Below, piece after piece: positions 6,290 through 13,013 of a DNA stretch of 15,923 nucleotides (position 1 is its first letter; each line of letters opens with the position of its first letter). The stretch is from positions 1 through 15,923 of the forward strand of contig CAIMVB010000372.1 in assembly GCA_903844785.1 (NCBI GenBank), read 5' to 3'. A program made the position numbers and the translations under genes. Below the pieces are notes generated by a model. That model made no database searches, was not told the DNA's origin, and saw nothing but the letters and a program-made list of their open reading frames with translations. The DNA is from an uncultured Rhodospirillales bacterium. Its GTDB lineage: Bacteria > Pseudomonadota > Alphaproteobacteria > Acetobacterales > Acetobacteraceae.

Positions 6290-8368
6290 ATGATCCAACA
6301 CCTCGCCTACATAGATTTCCTGCCGCGCCTGCCCTGGTGGCTTATTCTGGCTTTTGCGGCGCTTGCCCTGATCCTGCTGGCCTATGGTTTTTATCAGCGC
6401 GCCCGCGGCATTTGGTGGCGCGCCCTTGCTGCCGTAATTTTGCTGGGCGCGCTGTGCAATCCGCGGCTGTTGCGGGAAGAACGCGAAACCCGCCCCGACA
6501 TCGCCATCCTGGCCATTGATCGCAGTGACAGCACGCAAATCGCCGATAGGGCCGAGCGTATTGCCGCCGCGCGGCAGGCTTTGGAAGCGCGGGCTTCGCG
6601 CCTGCCCGCGCTTGATTTGCGCGTGGTGGAAGTGCCGGAAGCAGGCCAGCGCGGCACGGCGCTATTCTCTGCTTTGGGTGCGGCCTTGGCCGATGTGCCA
6701 AGTGCAAGGCTTGCCGGTGTTATCGCGCTGACCGATGGCCAGGTGCATGACGCGCCAGGCGTGCTGCCCTTCGATGCGCCCTTTCATGTGCTGATCCCCG
6801 GCCGCCCAGGCGAAGTTGATCGGCGCTTGCGCCTGGTCTCGGCGCCGAGCTTCGGCATTGTCGGCCAGCAGGTGGAATTGCGCGTGGTGATCGAGGATCT
6901 GGGTACGCCCGCTTCTGGCAGCGCTGGTCTTGTGATCCGCCGCGATGGCGGCGCGCCGCGACGTGAGGAAATCCCGATCGGGCGTGAACATGCCATTTCC
7001 GTACCGGTCGCGCGCGGCGGCCCGATGGTGATTGAATTGGAAGCCGACCCCCGCGTGGGGGAGGTGAGTGCGCTCAATAACCGGCAGGTCGTCAGCGTGA
7101 ATGGCGTGCGCGACAGGCTGCGCGTCTTGTTGGTTTCTGGCGAACCTCATGCCGGGGAACGCGCCTGGCGGCGCTTGCTGAAGGCTGATCCTAATGTGGA
7201 TTTGGTGCATTTCACCATTCTGCGCCCGCCGGAGAAGGATGATCTGACGCCGCTCAATGAATTGGCGCTGATTGCTTTTCCGGTGCGCGAATTATTCCAG
7301 GTGAAGCTGCGCGAATTTGATTTGATAGTGTTTGACCGCTTCACCAATCGCGGGCTGCTGCCGCCGGCCTATATGCGAAACATTGCGGATCACGTGCGCG
7401 CGGGTGGGGCGCTGCTGATGAGTGTCGGGCCGGAATTCGCGGGGCCTGCATCACTGGCCTTCACGCCCCTGTCTCAGGTGCTGCCGGCGCGGCCCATGGG
7501 GCGTGGCGCTGGGGTTGAAGAAACCGCCTTTCGTCCGCGCATCAGCGCGCTCGGCGCGCGGCATCCGGTGACCGAGGGGCTTAGCGGCGCCAATGTCGCG
7601 GGGCAGGAGGCAAGCTGGGGCCGTTGGTATCGCTGGCTGCGCGGTGATGCGCGCGCTGGCATGGCGGTGATGGAAAGCCCCGAAGGCGCGCCCCTATTGT
7701 TGTTGGACCGGGTCGGTGAAGGCCGCGTGGCGCTGCTGCTTTCCGACCATATCTGGTTATGGGGCCGTGGGCATGATGGCGGCGGCCCGCAGGAAGAATT
7801 GCTGCGCCGCATTGCCCATTGGCTGATGCGCGAAACCACACTGGAAGAAGAAGACCTGACCGCGCGCATCGAGGCGGGGCGCATGGTAATTTCCAGGCGC
7901 AGCCTGGAAGCGGCGCCTCCGCCCGAGGTCACCATTACAGCGCCCGATGGCACCCGCAGCACCGCGCGGCTGGAAGAAGCGGGCGGCGGTCGCGCGGTTG
8001 GGGATATTGCCGCGCGCATGCCGGGGGTTTGGCAGGTGGGGGATGGCAAGCGCGTGGCCTTCGCTGCCGCTGCTGTCGCCAATCCGCTGGAAATCGCTGA
8101 TCTGCGCGCGGATGGCGAAAGGCTGCGCCCGCTGGTGCAAGGCCGAGGCGCAATACGCTGGCTGGGGCAGGAAGCGGCGCCCACGCTGCCCGAATTGCGC
8201 ATGGTGCCAGCGGGGAGGGATTTCGCCGGGACGGGCTGGATTGGCCTTAGGCGCAATGCGGATCACAGCGTGATCAGCGTCTCGGCCATGTCACTGCTGC
8301 CGCCATGGTTGGCGTTGATATTACTGCTTGGGACAGTGGTGCTGGCCTGGCGGCAGGAAGGGCGCTGA
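6290..8368 (+). CDS. Membrane-anchored protein with vWA-like and GATase-like domains
   Basis: This 692-residue protein has two N-terminal membrane segments (about 16-33 and 43-56) and one at the C-terminus (about 668-686). Between them residues 70-155 form a von Willebrand A-like fold with a complete MIDAS pattern: DRSDS (77-81), Thr123 (RGTALFSAL) and Asp149 (LTDGQ). Residues about 276-510 resemble a class I glutamine-amidotransferase-like fold (LRVLLVSGEP, then AGGALLMSVGPEF), but no Cys stands at the nucleophile elbow, so amidotransferase activity is unlikely. The region between the last two membrane segments is probably exposed to the periplasm. Such proteins usually accompany MoxR AAA-ATPase, DUF58 and BatA-like genes; none is here. 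An in-frame stop at 6284 fixes the ATG at 6290, which has no Shine-Dalgarno and sits behind a hairpin. Function is unknown; a metal-dependent adhesion or chaperone-like role is inferred from the MIDAS. Confidence 0.82.
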   Translation: MIQHLAYIDFLPRLPWWLILAFAALALILLAYGFYQRARGIWWRALAAVILLGALCNPRLLREERETRPDIAILAIDRSDSTQIADRAERIAAARQALEARASRLPALDLRVVEVPEAGQRGTALFSALGAALADVPSARLAGVIALTDGQVHDAPGVLPFDAPFHVLIPGRPGEVDRRLRLVSAPSFGIVGQQVELRVVIEDLGTPASGSAGLVIRRDGGAPRREEIPIGREHAISVPVARGGPMVIELEADPRVGEVSALNNRQVVSVNGVRDRLRVLLVSGEPHAGERAWRRLLKADPNVDLVHFTILRPPEKDDLTPLNELALIAFPVRELFQVKLREFDLIVFDRFTNRGLLPPAYMRNIADHVRAGGALLMSVGPEFAGPASLAFTPLSQVLPARPMGRGAGVEETAFRPRISALGARHPVTEGLSGANVAGQEASWGRWYRWLRGDARAGMAVMESPEGAPLLLLDRVGEGRVALLLSDHIWLWGRGHDGGGPQEELLRRIAHWLMRETTLEEEDLTARIEAGRMVISRRSLEAAPPPEVTITAPDGTRSTARLEEAGGGRAVGDIAARMPGVWQVGDGKRVAFAAAAVANPLEIADLRADGERLRPLVQGRGAIRWLGQEAAPTLPELRMVPAGRDFAGTGWIGLRRNADHSVISVSAMSLLPPWLALILLLGTVVLAWRQEGR

Positions 8369-8484
8369 TACGTATCCTGTGAACATGCGTTCACTGGATA
8401 CGTACTGGAATTTGTTTGGTCGTATTTTCCAAGCCGCCAAGTATTTCCACTTGGCTTGAAAATACGCCGGACATCAGCGCCCTT
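8358..8484. repeat. Nested inverted repeats forming a three-way-junction-like element
   Basis: An outer 12-bp perfect inverted repeat (AAGGGCGCTGAT, 8358-8369, with ATCAGCGCCCTT, 8473-8484) encloses two separate hairpins. Hairpin 1 (8369-8404) pairs TACGTATCC with GGATACGTA, then after one T-T mismatch GTGAAC with GTTCAC, around loop ATGC. Hairpin 2 (8421-8466) pairs CGTATTTTC with GAAAATACG, then further bases up to CCAAGT with ACTTGG around loop ATTTCC. The left outer arm covers the last codons and stop of the vWA gene. The right outer arm can also pair with AAGGGC (8488-8493). It lies between convergent genes and could end transcription on either strand, be a small mobile-repeat remnant, or be a structured RNA 3' end. 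Confidence 0.7.
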
Positions 8485-8499
8485 TTGAAGGGCCGCGCT

Positions 8500-8781
8500 T
8501 CAGCGCGCTGCGGCCAAGCGCATCGCGGATGGCGCGGGCAATTCAATCTCGATCTCCAGCGTGGACATATCCCCGCCGCGATCCAGATGGACGTTCACCT
8601 TATTCGGGTCAATCGCGACATAGCGTGCCACCACAGCGACCAATTCCTGCTGCAATTTGGGCAGGAAGTCTTCCCGGTTGCGGCCAATGCGTTCATGCGC
8701 CAGGACGATTTGGAGCCTTTCCTTGGCGGCAACGGCGCTGTCATCCTTGCGCTTGCCGCGGAAGAAATCGAGCCAGGACAT
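8500..8781 (-). CDS. minE: Cell division topological specificity factor MinE
   Basis: The product has 93 residues, the usual length for MinE. The N-terminus (MSWLDFFRGK) is the amphipathic membrane-targeting segment. The anti-MinCD helix region KERLQIVLAHERIG (20-33) is typical of the family, as is the C-terminal topological domain (LPKLQQELVAVVARYVAID, then VNVHLDRGGDMSTLEIEIELP). MinE stimulates the ATPase of membrane-bound MinD and so drives pole-to-pole oscillation that keeps MinC away from midcell. The ATG overlaps the minD stop by one base (TAATG), which implies translational coupling. It is the last gene of the minCDE operon, and the nested inverted repeat lies directly downstream. Confidence 0.96.
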   Translation of the reverse strand: MSWLDFFRGKRKDDSAVAAKERLQIVLAHERIGRNREDFLPKLQQELVAVVARYVAIDPNKVNVHLDRGGDMSTLEIEIELPAPSAMRLAAAR

Positions 8782-9599
8782 TATGCGGCCCTCCCACCAA
8801 ATAGGCGCCGGAACAGGCCCTTGCGTTCCGCTTCCAGGAAGCGATGCGGCACATCTTCACCAAGGAAGCGGGACACCGCATCCGTATAGGCTTGGCCGGC
8901 GTTGCTTTCATTATCCATGATCACCGGCGTGCCGGTATTGGAAGCGCGCAGCACGCTTTCGCTTTCAGGGATCACGCCAAGCAGCGGGATGGCGAGAATT
9001 TCGCGAATATCATCCAGCTTCAGCATTTCGCCCTTCTCAACGCGGTTCGGGTCAAACCGCGTGACCAGTAAATGTTCCTTCACCGGGTCGCACTTTTCTT
9101 CCGCGCGCTTGGATTTGGATTGCAGCACGCCAAGAATACGGTCTGAATCGCGTACCGAAGACACTTCCGGGTTCGTCACCACAATCGCCTGATCGGCGAA
9201 ATACAGCGCCAGCAGCGCGCCCTTTTCGATCCCCGCCGGGCTGTCACATAGGATATAGTCGAATTCCTTGGACAATTCCTCGATGATTTTCGCGACACCT
9301 TCCTTGGTCAGCGTATCCTTATCCTTGGTCTGAGACGCCGGCAGGATGGAAAGCGTTTCAACACGCTTGTCACGGATCAGTGCCTGGCTTAGCCGTGCTT
9401 CGCCTTGGATCACATTGATGATGTCGAACACCACGCGCCTTTCGACACCCATAATAAGGTCGAGATTGCGTAAGCCCACATCGAAATCAATCACCACCGT
9501 CTTCTTGCCGCGCTGGGCAAGGCCCGTTGCGAAGGCGGCGCTGGATGTCGTCTTGCCGACGCCGCCCTTGCCTGATGTCACCACAATAACCTGAGCCAT
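8781..9599 (-). CDS. minD: Septum site-determining ATPase MinD
   Basis: This 272-residue protein is a deviant Walker A ATPase. The P-loop is GKGGVGKTT (10-18) with the signature lysine Lys11 and catalytic Lys16; VVIDFDVGLRNLD (35-47) is the typical switch region and DYILCDSPAG (114-123) holds Walker B Asp119. The C-terminus, ERKGLFRRLFGG, is the amphipathic helix that inserts into the inner membrane when MinD is an ATP-bound dimer. MinD recruits MinC to the membrane to block FtsZ assembly near the poles and is released by MinE. AGGGAGG is seen a few bases upstream of the ATG. minC ends 37 bases upstream and minE follows with a one-base overlap. All key residues are intact. Confidence 0.97.
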   Translation of the reverse strand: MAQVIVVTSGKGGVGKTTSSAAFATGLAQRGKKTVVIDFDVGLRNLDLIMGVERRVVFDIINVIQGEARLSQALIRDKRVETLSILPASQTKDKDTLTKEGVAKIIEELSKEFDYILCDSPAGIEKGALLALYFADQAIVVTNPEVSSVRDSDRILGVLQSKSKRAEEKCDPVKEHLLVTRFDPNRVEKGEMLKLDDIREILAIPLLGVIPESESVLRASNTGTPVIMDNESNAGQAYTDAVSRFLGEDVPHRFLEAERKGLFRRLFGGRAA

Positions 9600-9636
9600 A
9601 ACCTATGCCTCCCTGAAACTTTACTGAGCCTCGCGA

Positions 9637-10416
9637 TCAGGTGATGGGGTCGAAGCGCATGCGCTCACCCACCAGACGCACCTGCATCGCCTTGCCAATC
9701 TGTGCTGCCGGAAAACCTTCCCGCACGGCGTAGAAGCCGGCGATGGAAACCAATTCCGGGTCGAAATTCAGCGCGAAAACCCGCGCTTCCATATTGCTGG
9801 CACCACCCGCAATCGCGCGGCCACGCAAAGCGCCATAGACATGGATATTGCCATCCGCGATCACCTCGGCCCCCGCATTGACGGTGGAGGTGATGATCAG
9901 ATCAGCACCTTCCGCCCAAATGCGTTGGCCGGCGCGCACCGGTTGGTCCACCACCATGGTTGTGCGCGCTGCGGCGGGCTTGGCGGCAGGCGGCGGTGGT
10001 GCCGCTGGCGCGGCGGTTTCAGTAATTGGTGGGGCAGGGGGCGCGGCGGCAGCTTCATCCGCTTCCTTGCCACCCACGCTGCGCACCGGCGGCAAGCCAT
10101 AGGAAAGCGCCGCATTGCGCATTTCTGATGTGCCGCCCGTGGTGCCAATCGGCATGATCTCAAGCTCACGCAGGCCTTTGATCAGGCCCGGAAAATCAAC
10201 TTCCGCAGGCGGCACTTGCAGATCGCCAAGCCCAATCACGATGGGCGCAAAGCGCAGGAAGCCCGGCGCGCGGCGGAATTGATCCCCGATGGCGGGCACT
10301 ACCGCTTCTGGGCGATGGTCCAGCAGGCGCAGCACAAGCAGGTTGAAGTTTGCCCCCCGGAGGCGAAAGGGCTCCAGTCGGGTCGCTTGGTCTGGCTTGG
10401 GCGCGGCTGACGACAT
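9637..10416 (-). CDS. minC: Septum site-determining protein MinC
   Basis: The product has 259 residues. The N-terminal domain (about 14-110, FRLRGANFNLLVLRLLD to MPIGTTGG) inhibits FtsZ polymerisation. A linker at about 118-150 is made almost entirely of Ala, Pro, Glu and Lys and is longer and more repetitive than in E. coli. The C-terminal beta-helix (about 153-259) begins VVDQPVRAGQRIWAEGADL and includes the conserved block NIHVYGALRGRAIAGG; it binds MinD and forms MinC dimers. AGGA lies five bases before the ATG. It is first in the minC-minD-minE operon; a DnaA box and a likely -10 element lie just upstream. Confidence 0.95.
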   Translation of the reverse strand: MSSAAPKPDQATRLEPFRLRGANFNLLVLRLLDHRPEAVVPAIGDQFRRAPGFLRFAPIVIGLGDLQVPPAEVDFPGLIKGLRELEIMPIGTTGGTSEMRNAALSYGLPPVRSVGGKEADEAAAAPPAPPITETAAPAAPPPPAAKPAAARTTMVVDQPVRAGQRIWAEGADLIITSTVNAGAEVIADGNIHVYGALRGRAIAGGASNMEARVFALNFDPELVSIAGFYAVREGFPAAQIGKAMQVRLVGERMRFDPIT

Positions 10417-10437
10417 AGAATTCCTGAAGGGCTTTCA

Positions 10438-10443
10438 ATTGTA
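10438..10443 (-). promoter_or_regulatory. Likely -10 element of the minCDE promoter
   Basis: Read on the minus strand this is TACAAT, five of six matches to TATAAT, about 22 bases before the minC ATG. The -35 place has no good TTGACA match, which would fit a promoter that needs an activator. Predicted leader about 14 bases. Confidence 0.45.
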
Positions 10444-10454
10444 TCACCTTCGAG

Positions 10455-10463
10455 TTATCCACA
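10455..10463 (+). promoter_or_regulatory. Perfect DnaA box upstream of minC
   Basis: TTATCCACA is an exact match to the strong 9-mer DnaA box consensus. It sits at about -25 to -33 relative to the start site predicted from the -10 element of minC, that is on or next to the -35 position. I noticed no second box in the window, so this does not look like an origin. A chance match is possible but not very likely in 16 kb of GC-rich DNA. Confidence 0.6.
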
Positions 10464-10669
10464 GCCTTTAGTGGGTCCACCCGACGGCACCCACAAGATA
10501 TAGCGTCTTCCGGTGAGGAGGCGAAGGGTCTCCTCCCTTCCTGCTTTCCCTGCAAGGCCTTAGATGACGATGTTAAGAAAAGGCGCAAACTGCGACTCGG
10601 GCCGGGCTTGCTGGGGCTGACCGCGCCGCCAAAGCCGGGCAAAATGCCCCACCTGAAGGAGCCCATATC

Positions 10670-11575
10670 GTGAAGCCCATCCGCCTTGCCGAACCCTTCC
10701 GCGCCGTTTTCTACGCGCCCTTTTATGTGGCCGAACAGCGCGGCTTTTACGCCAAGCACGGCGTCACAGTAACGCGCGCTACGGCGGGTGACCCGACCCG
10801 CGCGGCTGAAGTGCTTTTGGCCGACCAGGCCGATGTCGCTTGGTCTGGGCCCATGCGTGTGATCATGATGCGCGCCGCTGACCCCACCTGCCCGTTGCGG
10901 TCTTTCTGCGCGGTGGTGATGCGCGATCCCTTCATGCTGCTCGGGCGCGGGCCAAACCCCGGCTTCAGCTTGCAGGATTTGCCCAAGCTCCGCTTCGGCA
11001 GTGTGAAGGAAGTGCCAACCCCCTGGTGGTGCTTGCAGGATGATTTGCGCCAAGCGGGAATTGATCCCGATACACTGGCGCGCGTGACTGACAAGACCAT
11101 GGCGGAAAATGCCGAAGCTGTGGCGAATGGCAGCTTGGATGTCGCGCAAATGTTTGAACCCTTCGCCACAATCCTTGAAGCCAAGGGCGGCGCCGTGTGG
11201 CACCGCGCTTCTGATCGCGGGCCAAGCGCCTACACCGCGCTTTATGCGACGCAGGCGAATATGCAGCGCTTCAGCGCGGAATTTGAAGCCATGACGCGCG
11301 CCCTGGCCGATGCGCTTTCCTATGTTTATGCCGCCCCCGCGGCTGAGGTCGCGGCCAGCGTCGCGCCGCTTTTCCCAGATGTGGCATTGCCCGTGCTGAC
11401 CACGGCGTTGGCGCGCTATCAGGCGGCGCGGCTTTGGCCGGAAACGCCCCATTTCCCCGAAGCGGCTTTCACGCAATTACGTGGTGCAATGAAAAGCGCT
11501 GGCGTGATTGCGCGCGAACCAAGCTTCGCTGATTGCGTGGATGATACGATTGTGACGCGCGCGCTGGGTAAATAG
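10670..11575 (+). CDS. NMT1/THI5-like (SsuA-type) substrate-binding protein without signal peptide
   Basis: The 301-residue product starts with GTG behind GAAGGAG (10655-10661). It has the type 2 periplasmic-binding fold of the NMT1/THI5 group: the opening IRLAEPFRAVFYAPFYVAEQRGFYAKHG (2-31) is the usual ligand-site start. It then has LLADQADVAWSGP (49-61), the interdomain piece LPKLRFGSVKEVPTPWW (104-120), and GSLDVAQMFEPF (154-165). Relatives bind sulfonates, nitrate or pyrimidine thiamin precursors, or make the thiamin pyrimidine (yeast THI5). No signal peptide or lipobox precedes the first strand, so either it works in the cytoplasm or the export signal is lost. The Cys-rich motif of yeast THI5 is absent. 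No transporter membrane or ATPase gene is nearby. It is the first of four tightly spaced genes for soluble enzymes, which suggests a ligand linked to that pathway. Confidence 0.8.
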   Translation: MKPIRLAEPFRAVFYAPFYVAEQRGFYAKHGVTVTRATAGDPTRAAEVLLADQADVAWSGPMRVIMMRAADPTCPLRSFCAVVMRDPFMLLGRGPNPGFSLQDLPKLRFGSVKEVPTPWWCLQDDLRQAGIDPDTLARVTDKTMAENAEAVANGSLDVAQMFEPFATILEAKGGAVWHRASDRGPSAYTALYATQANMQRFSAEFEAMTRALADALSYVYAAPAAEVAASVAPLFPDVALPVLTTALARYQAARLWPETPHFPEAAFTQLRGAMKSAGVIAREPSFADCVDDTIVTRALGK

Positions 11576-11584
11576 GGGCAGCGC

Positions 11585-12028
11585 ATGAGCAAACAACGCG
11601 CACAGCGCGCCGATTACGCCATGTTCGTGCCCATCGCCACGCGCTGGATGGATAATGACGTCTATGGTCATATCAATAACGTCATTTACTATTCCTGGAT
11701 TGATAGTGCGGTGGCGCGTTTCCTGACCTCCTCTGGTTTTTTGCATATCCCGACCGCCCCGGTGATTGGCCTGGTGGTGGAAACGCAATGCCGCTATTTC
11801 GCGCCCATCGCCTTTCCCGATGATATCACTTGCGGTGTGCGCTGCGCGCGTGCGGGCAATACATCAGTGCGCTATGAGGTCGGCATCTTCCGTAATGATG
11901 AGGATGAAGCGAGTGCCGAGGGTTATTTGATTCATGTCTATGTGGATCGCGCCACGCAGAAAACGCCAACGCCCTTGCCGGATAATCTGCGCGCTGCGCT
12001 TCGGCGCATCACCCTGAACCCTTCGTAA
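11585..12028 (+). CDS. 4HBT-type hotdog acyl-CoA thioesterase
   Basis: The product has 147 residues, the usual size of single hotdog-fold thioesterases of the 4-hydroxybenzoyl-CoA thioesterase family. The active-site segment is RWMDNDVYGHINNVIYYSW (20-38): Asp25 matches the catalytic Asp and GHINN is the typical helix start. VVETQCRYFAPIAFPDDI (64-81) is the second conserved block. These enzymes hydrolyse acyl- or aroyl-CoA thioesters in the cytoplasm; the acyl group cannot be read here. The Shine-Dalgarno AGGGG overlaps the stop codon of the preceding gene, nine bases upstream, and the dehydrogenase gene follows after 16 bases, so all are one transcript. Family sure, substrate unknown. Confidence 0.9.
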   Translation: MSKQRAQRADYAMFVPIATRWMDNDVYGHINNVIYYSWIDSAVARFLTSSGFLHIPTAPVIGLVVETQCRYFAPIAFPDDITCGVRCARAGNTSVRYEVGIFRNDEDEASAEGYLIHVYVDRATQKTPTPLPDNLRAALRRITLNPS

Positions 12029-12044
12029 TTTCGAGGAAATTCCT

Positions 12045-13013
12045 ATGTCTGTTGCTCCCATCAAGCGTTTCGCCATTCTGGATGATTACCAGGGTGTGGC
12101 GCTTTCCCTCGGCCCCTGGGACAAGCTGCCCAAGGATATTGAGATCACCGTCTTTCGCGATACCATCACGGATCATGCGGCGTTGGTCGAAAGGCTGAAG
12201 CCCTTTGATGCCATCCTCGCGATGCGTGAAAGAACGCCTTTTCCGCGCAAGCTGATCGAAGCCCTGCCCAATCTGCGGCTGATTATCACGACCGGCGGGC
12301 GCAATCGCTCCATTGATGCTGCTGCTTGCGCTGAACGCGGCGTGGTGTTTTGCGGCACGGGCACATCAGGTGATCCGACCGCTGATTTGACCTGGGGGCT
12401 GATCCTATCCCTGGCGCGCGATATTCCACGCCAGCAGGATGCTCTGCGTGCCGGGCGCTGGCAGACGCATATTGGCCTGGGGTTGGAGGGCAAAACGCTT
12501 GGCGTGATTGGCCTTGGCAAGCTTGGCGGGCGCGTTGCGAAAATCGGCCAGGCTTTCGGCATGAAGGTGCTGGCCTGGTCCACCAACCTGACAGAAGAAC
12601 GCGCGGCTGAAATTGGCGCCACGCGCGTGGACAAGGCGACATTGCTCCGCGAAGCGGATGTGGTGACGCTGCACCTCATTTTGTCGGATCGGTCGCGCAA
12701 TACCATCACCGCGCCTGATCTGGCGCTGATGAAGCCAACATCCTTCATCGTGAATACCAGCCGCGGGCCGCTGATTGAACAATCGGCGCTGATTGCCGCA
12801 CTCAAGGAAGGGCGCATCGCGGGCGCTGGGCTTGATGTGTTTGATATTGAGCCGATGCCTGCGGATCACCCGATCCTGGCTGCGCCAAATACGGTGCTGA
12901 CGCCGCATCTTGGTTATGTGACCGAACAGAATTACCGCACCTATTACGAAGTGGCGGTGGCTGCGACCAATGCCTTCATGGCTGGCGCCCCGATCGGAGT
13001 AATCAAGCCATGA
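12045..13013 (+). CDS. D-2-hydroxyacid dehydrogenase family protein
   Basis: This 322-residue NAD(P)-dependent oxidoreductase interconverts D-2-hydroxy acids and 2-oxo acids. The Rossmann nucleotide motif is VIGLGKLGGRVA (154-165), GxGxxG complete. The catalytic triad is present: Arg240 (NTSRGPL), Glu269 (DIEP) and His288 (TPHLGY). The N-terminal substrate lobe (FAILDDYQGVAL to ITTGGRNRSIDAAAC) is typical of the broad group seen beside catabolic genes in alpha- and betaproteobacteria rather than of SerA, since no ACT domain follows. The start has GAGGAA about eight bases upstream. The gene overlaps the hydrolase gene by four bases (ATGA). Substrate unknown; glyoxylate- or hydroxypyruvate-like acids are possible. 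Confidence 0.92.
   Translation: MSVAPIKRFAILDDYQGVALSLGPWDKLPKDIEITVFRDTITDHAALVERLKPFDAILAMRERTPFPRKLIEALPNLRLIITTGGRNRSIDAAACAERGVVFCGTGTSGDPTADLTWGLILSLARDIPRQQDALRAGRWQTHIGLGLEGKTLGVIGLGKLGGRVAKIGQAFGMKVLAWSTNLTEERAAEIGATRVDKATLLREADVVTLHLILSDRSRNTITAPDLALMKPTSFIVNTSRGPLIEQSALIAALKEGRIAGAGLDVFDIEPMPADHPILAAPNTVLTPHLGYVTEQNYRTYYEVAVAATNAFMAGAPIGVIKP

Larger units (their letters stand above)
10417..10669. other. Divergent intergenic region between minC and the four-gene operon
   Basis: These 253 bases hold the minC promoter side (DnaA box, TACAAT) and the leader of the operon starting at 10670. Further structure includes a hairpin GAGGAG/CTCCTC (10515-10520 with 10530-10535) and a short hairpin GGGCA/TGCCC (10637-10641 with 10645-10649) just before the ribosome binding site of the operon. 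I see no clear promoter for the + strand operon. An 18-codon open frame (10564-10620) is too weak to call. Confidence 0.5.

Noticed and set aside
7474..8256. Minus-strand open frame of 260 codons inside the vWA protein gene
   Set aside because: Ser/Arg/Pro-rich shadow of a coding sequence with clear domains on the other strand; no ribosome binding site or family match.
10438..10535. Possible replication origin because of the DnaA box
   Set aside because: Only one box was noticed, there is no AT-rich unwinding region, and none of the usual origin-neighbour genes is present.
10564..10620. 18-codon open frame upstream of the NMT1-like gene, a possible leader peptide
   Set aside because: Short frames of this size are expected by chance, the Shine-Dalgarno is weak and no regulatory run of one codon is seen.
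10196..11476. Long minus-strand open frame of 426 codons across the NMT1-like gene and the minC upstream region
   Set aside because: It lies antisense to a well-supported gene, overlaps minC, shows no recognisable domain and has the Arg/His/Gly-rich composition typical of shadow frames in GC-rich DNA.
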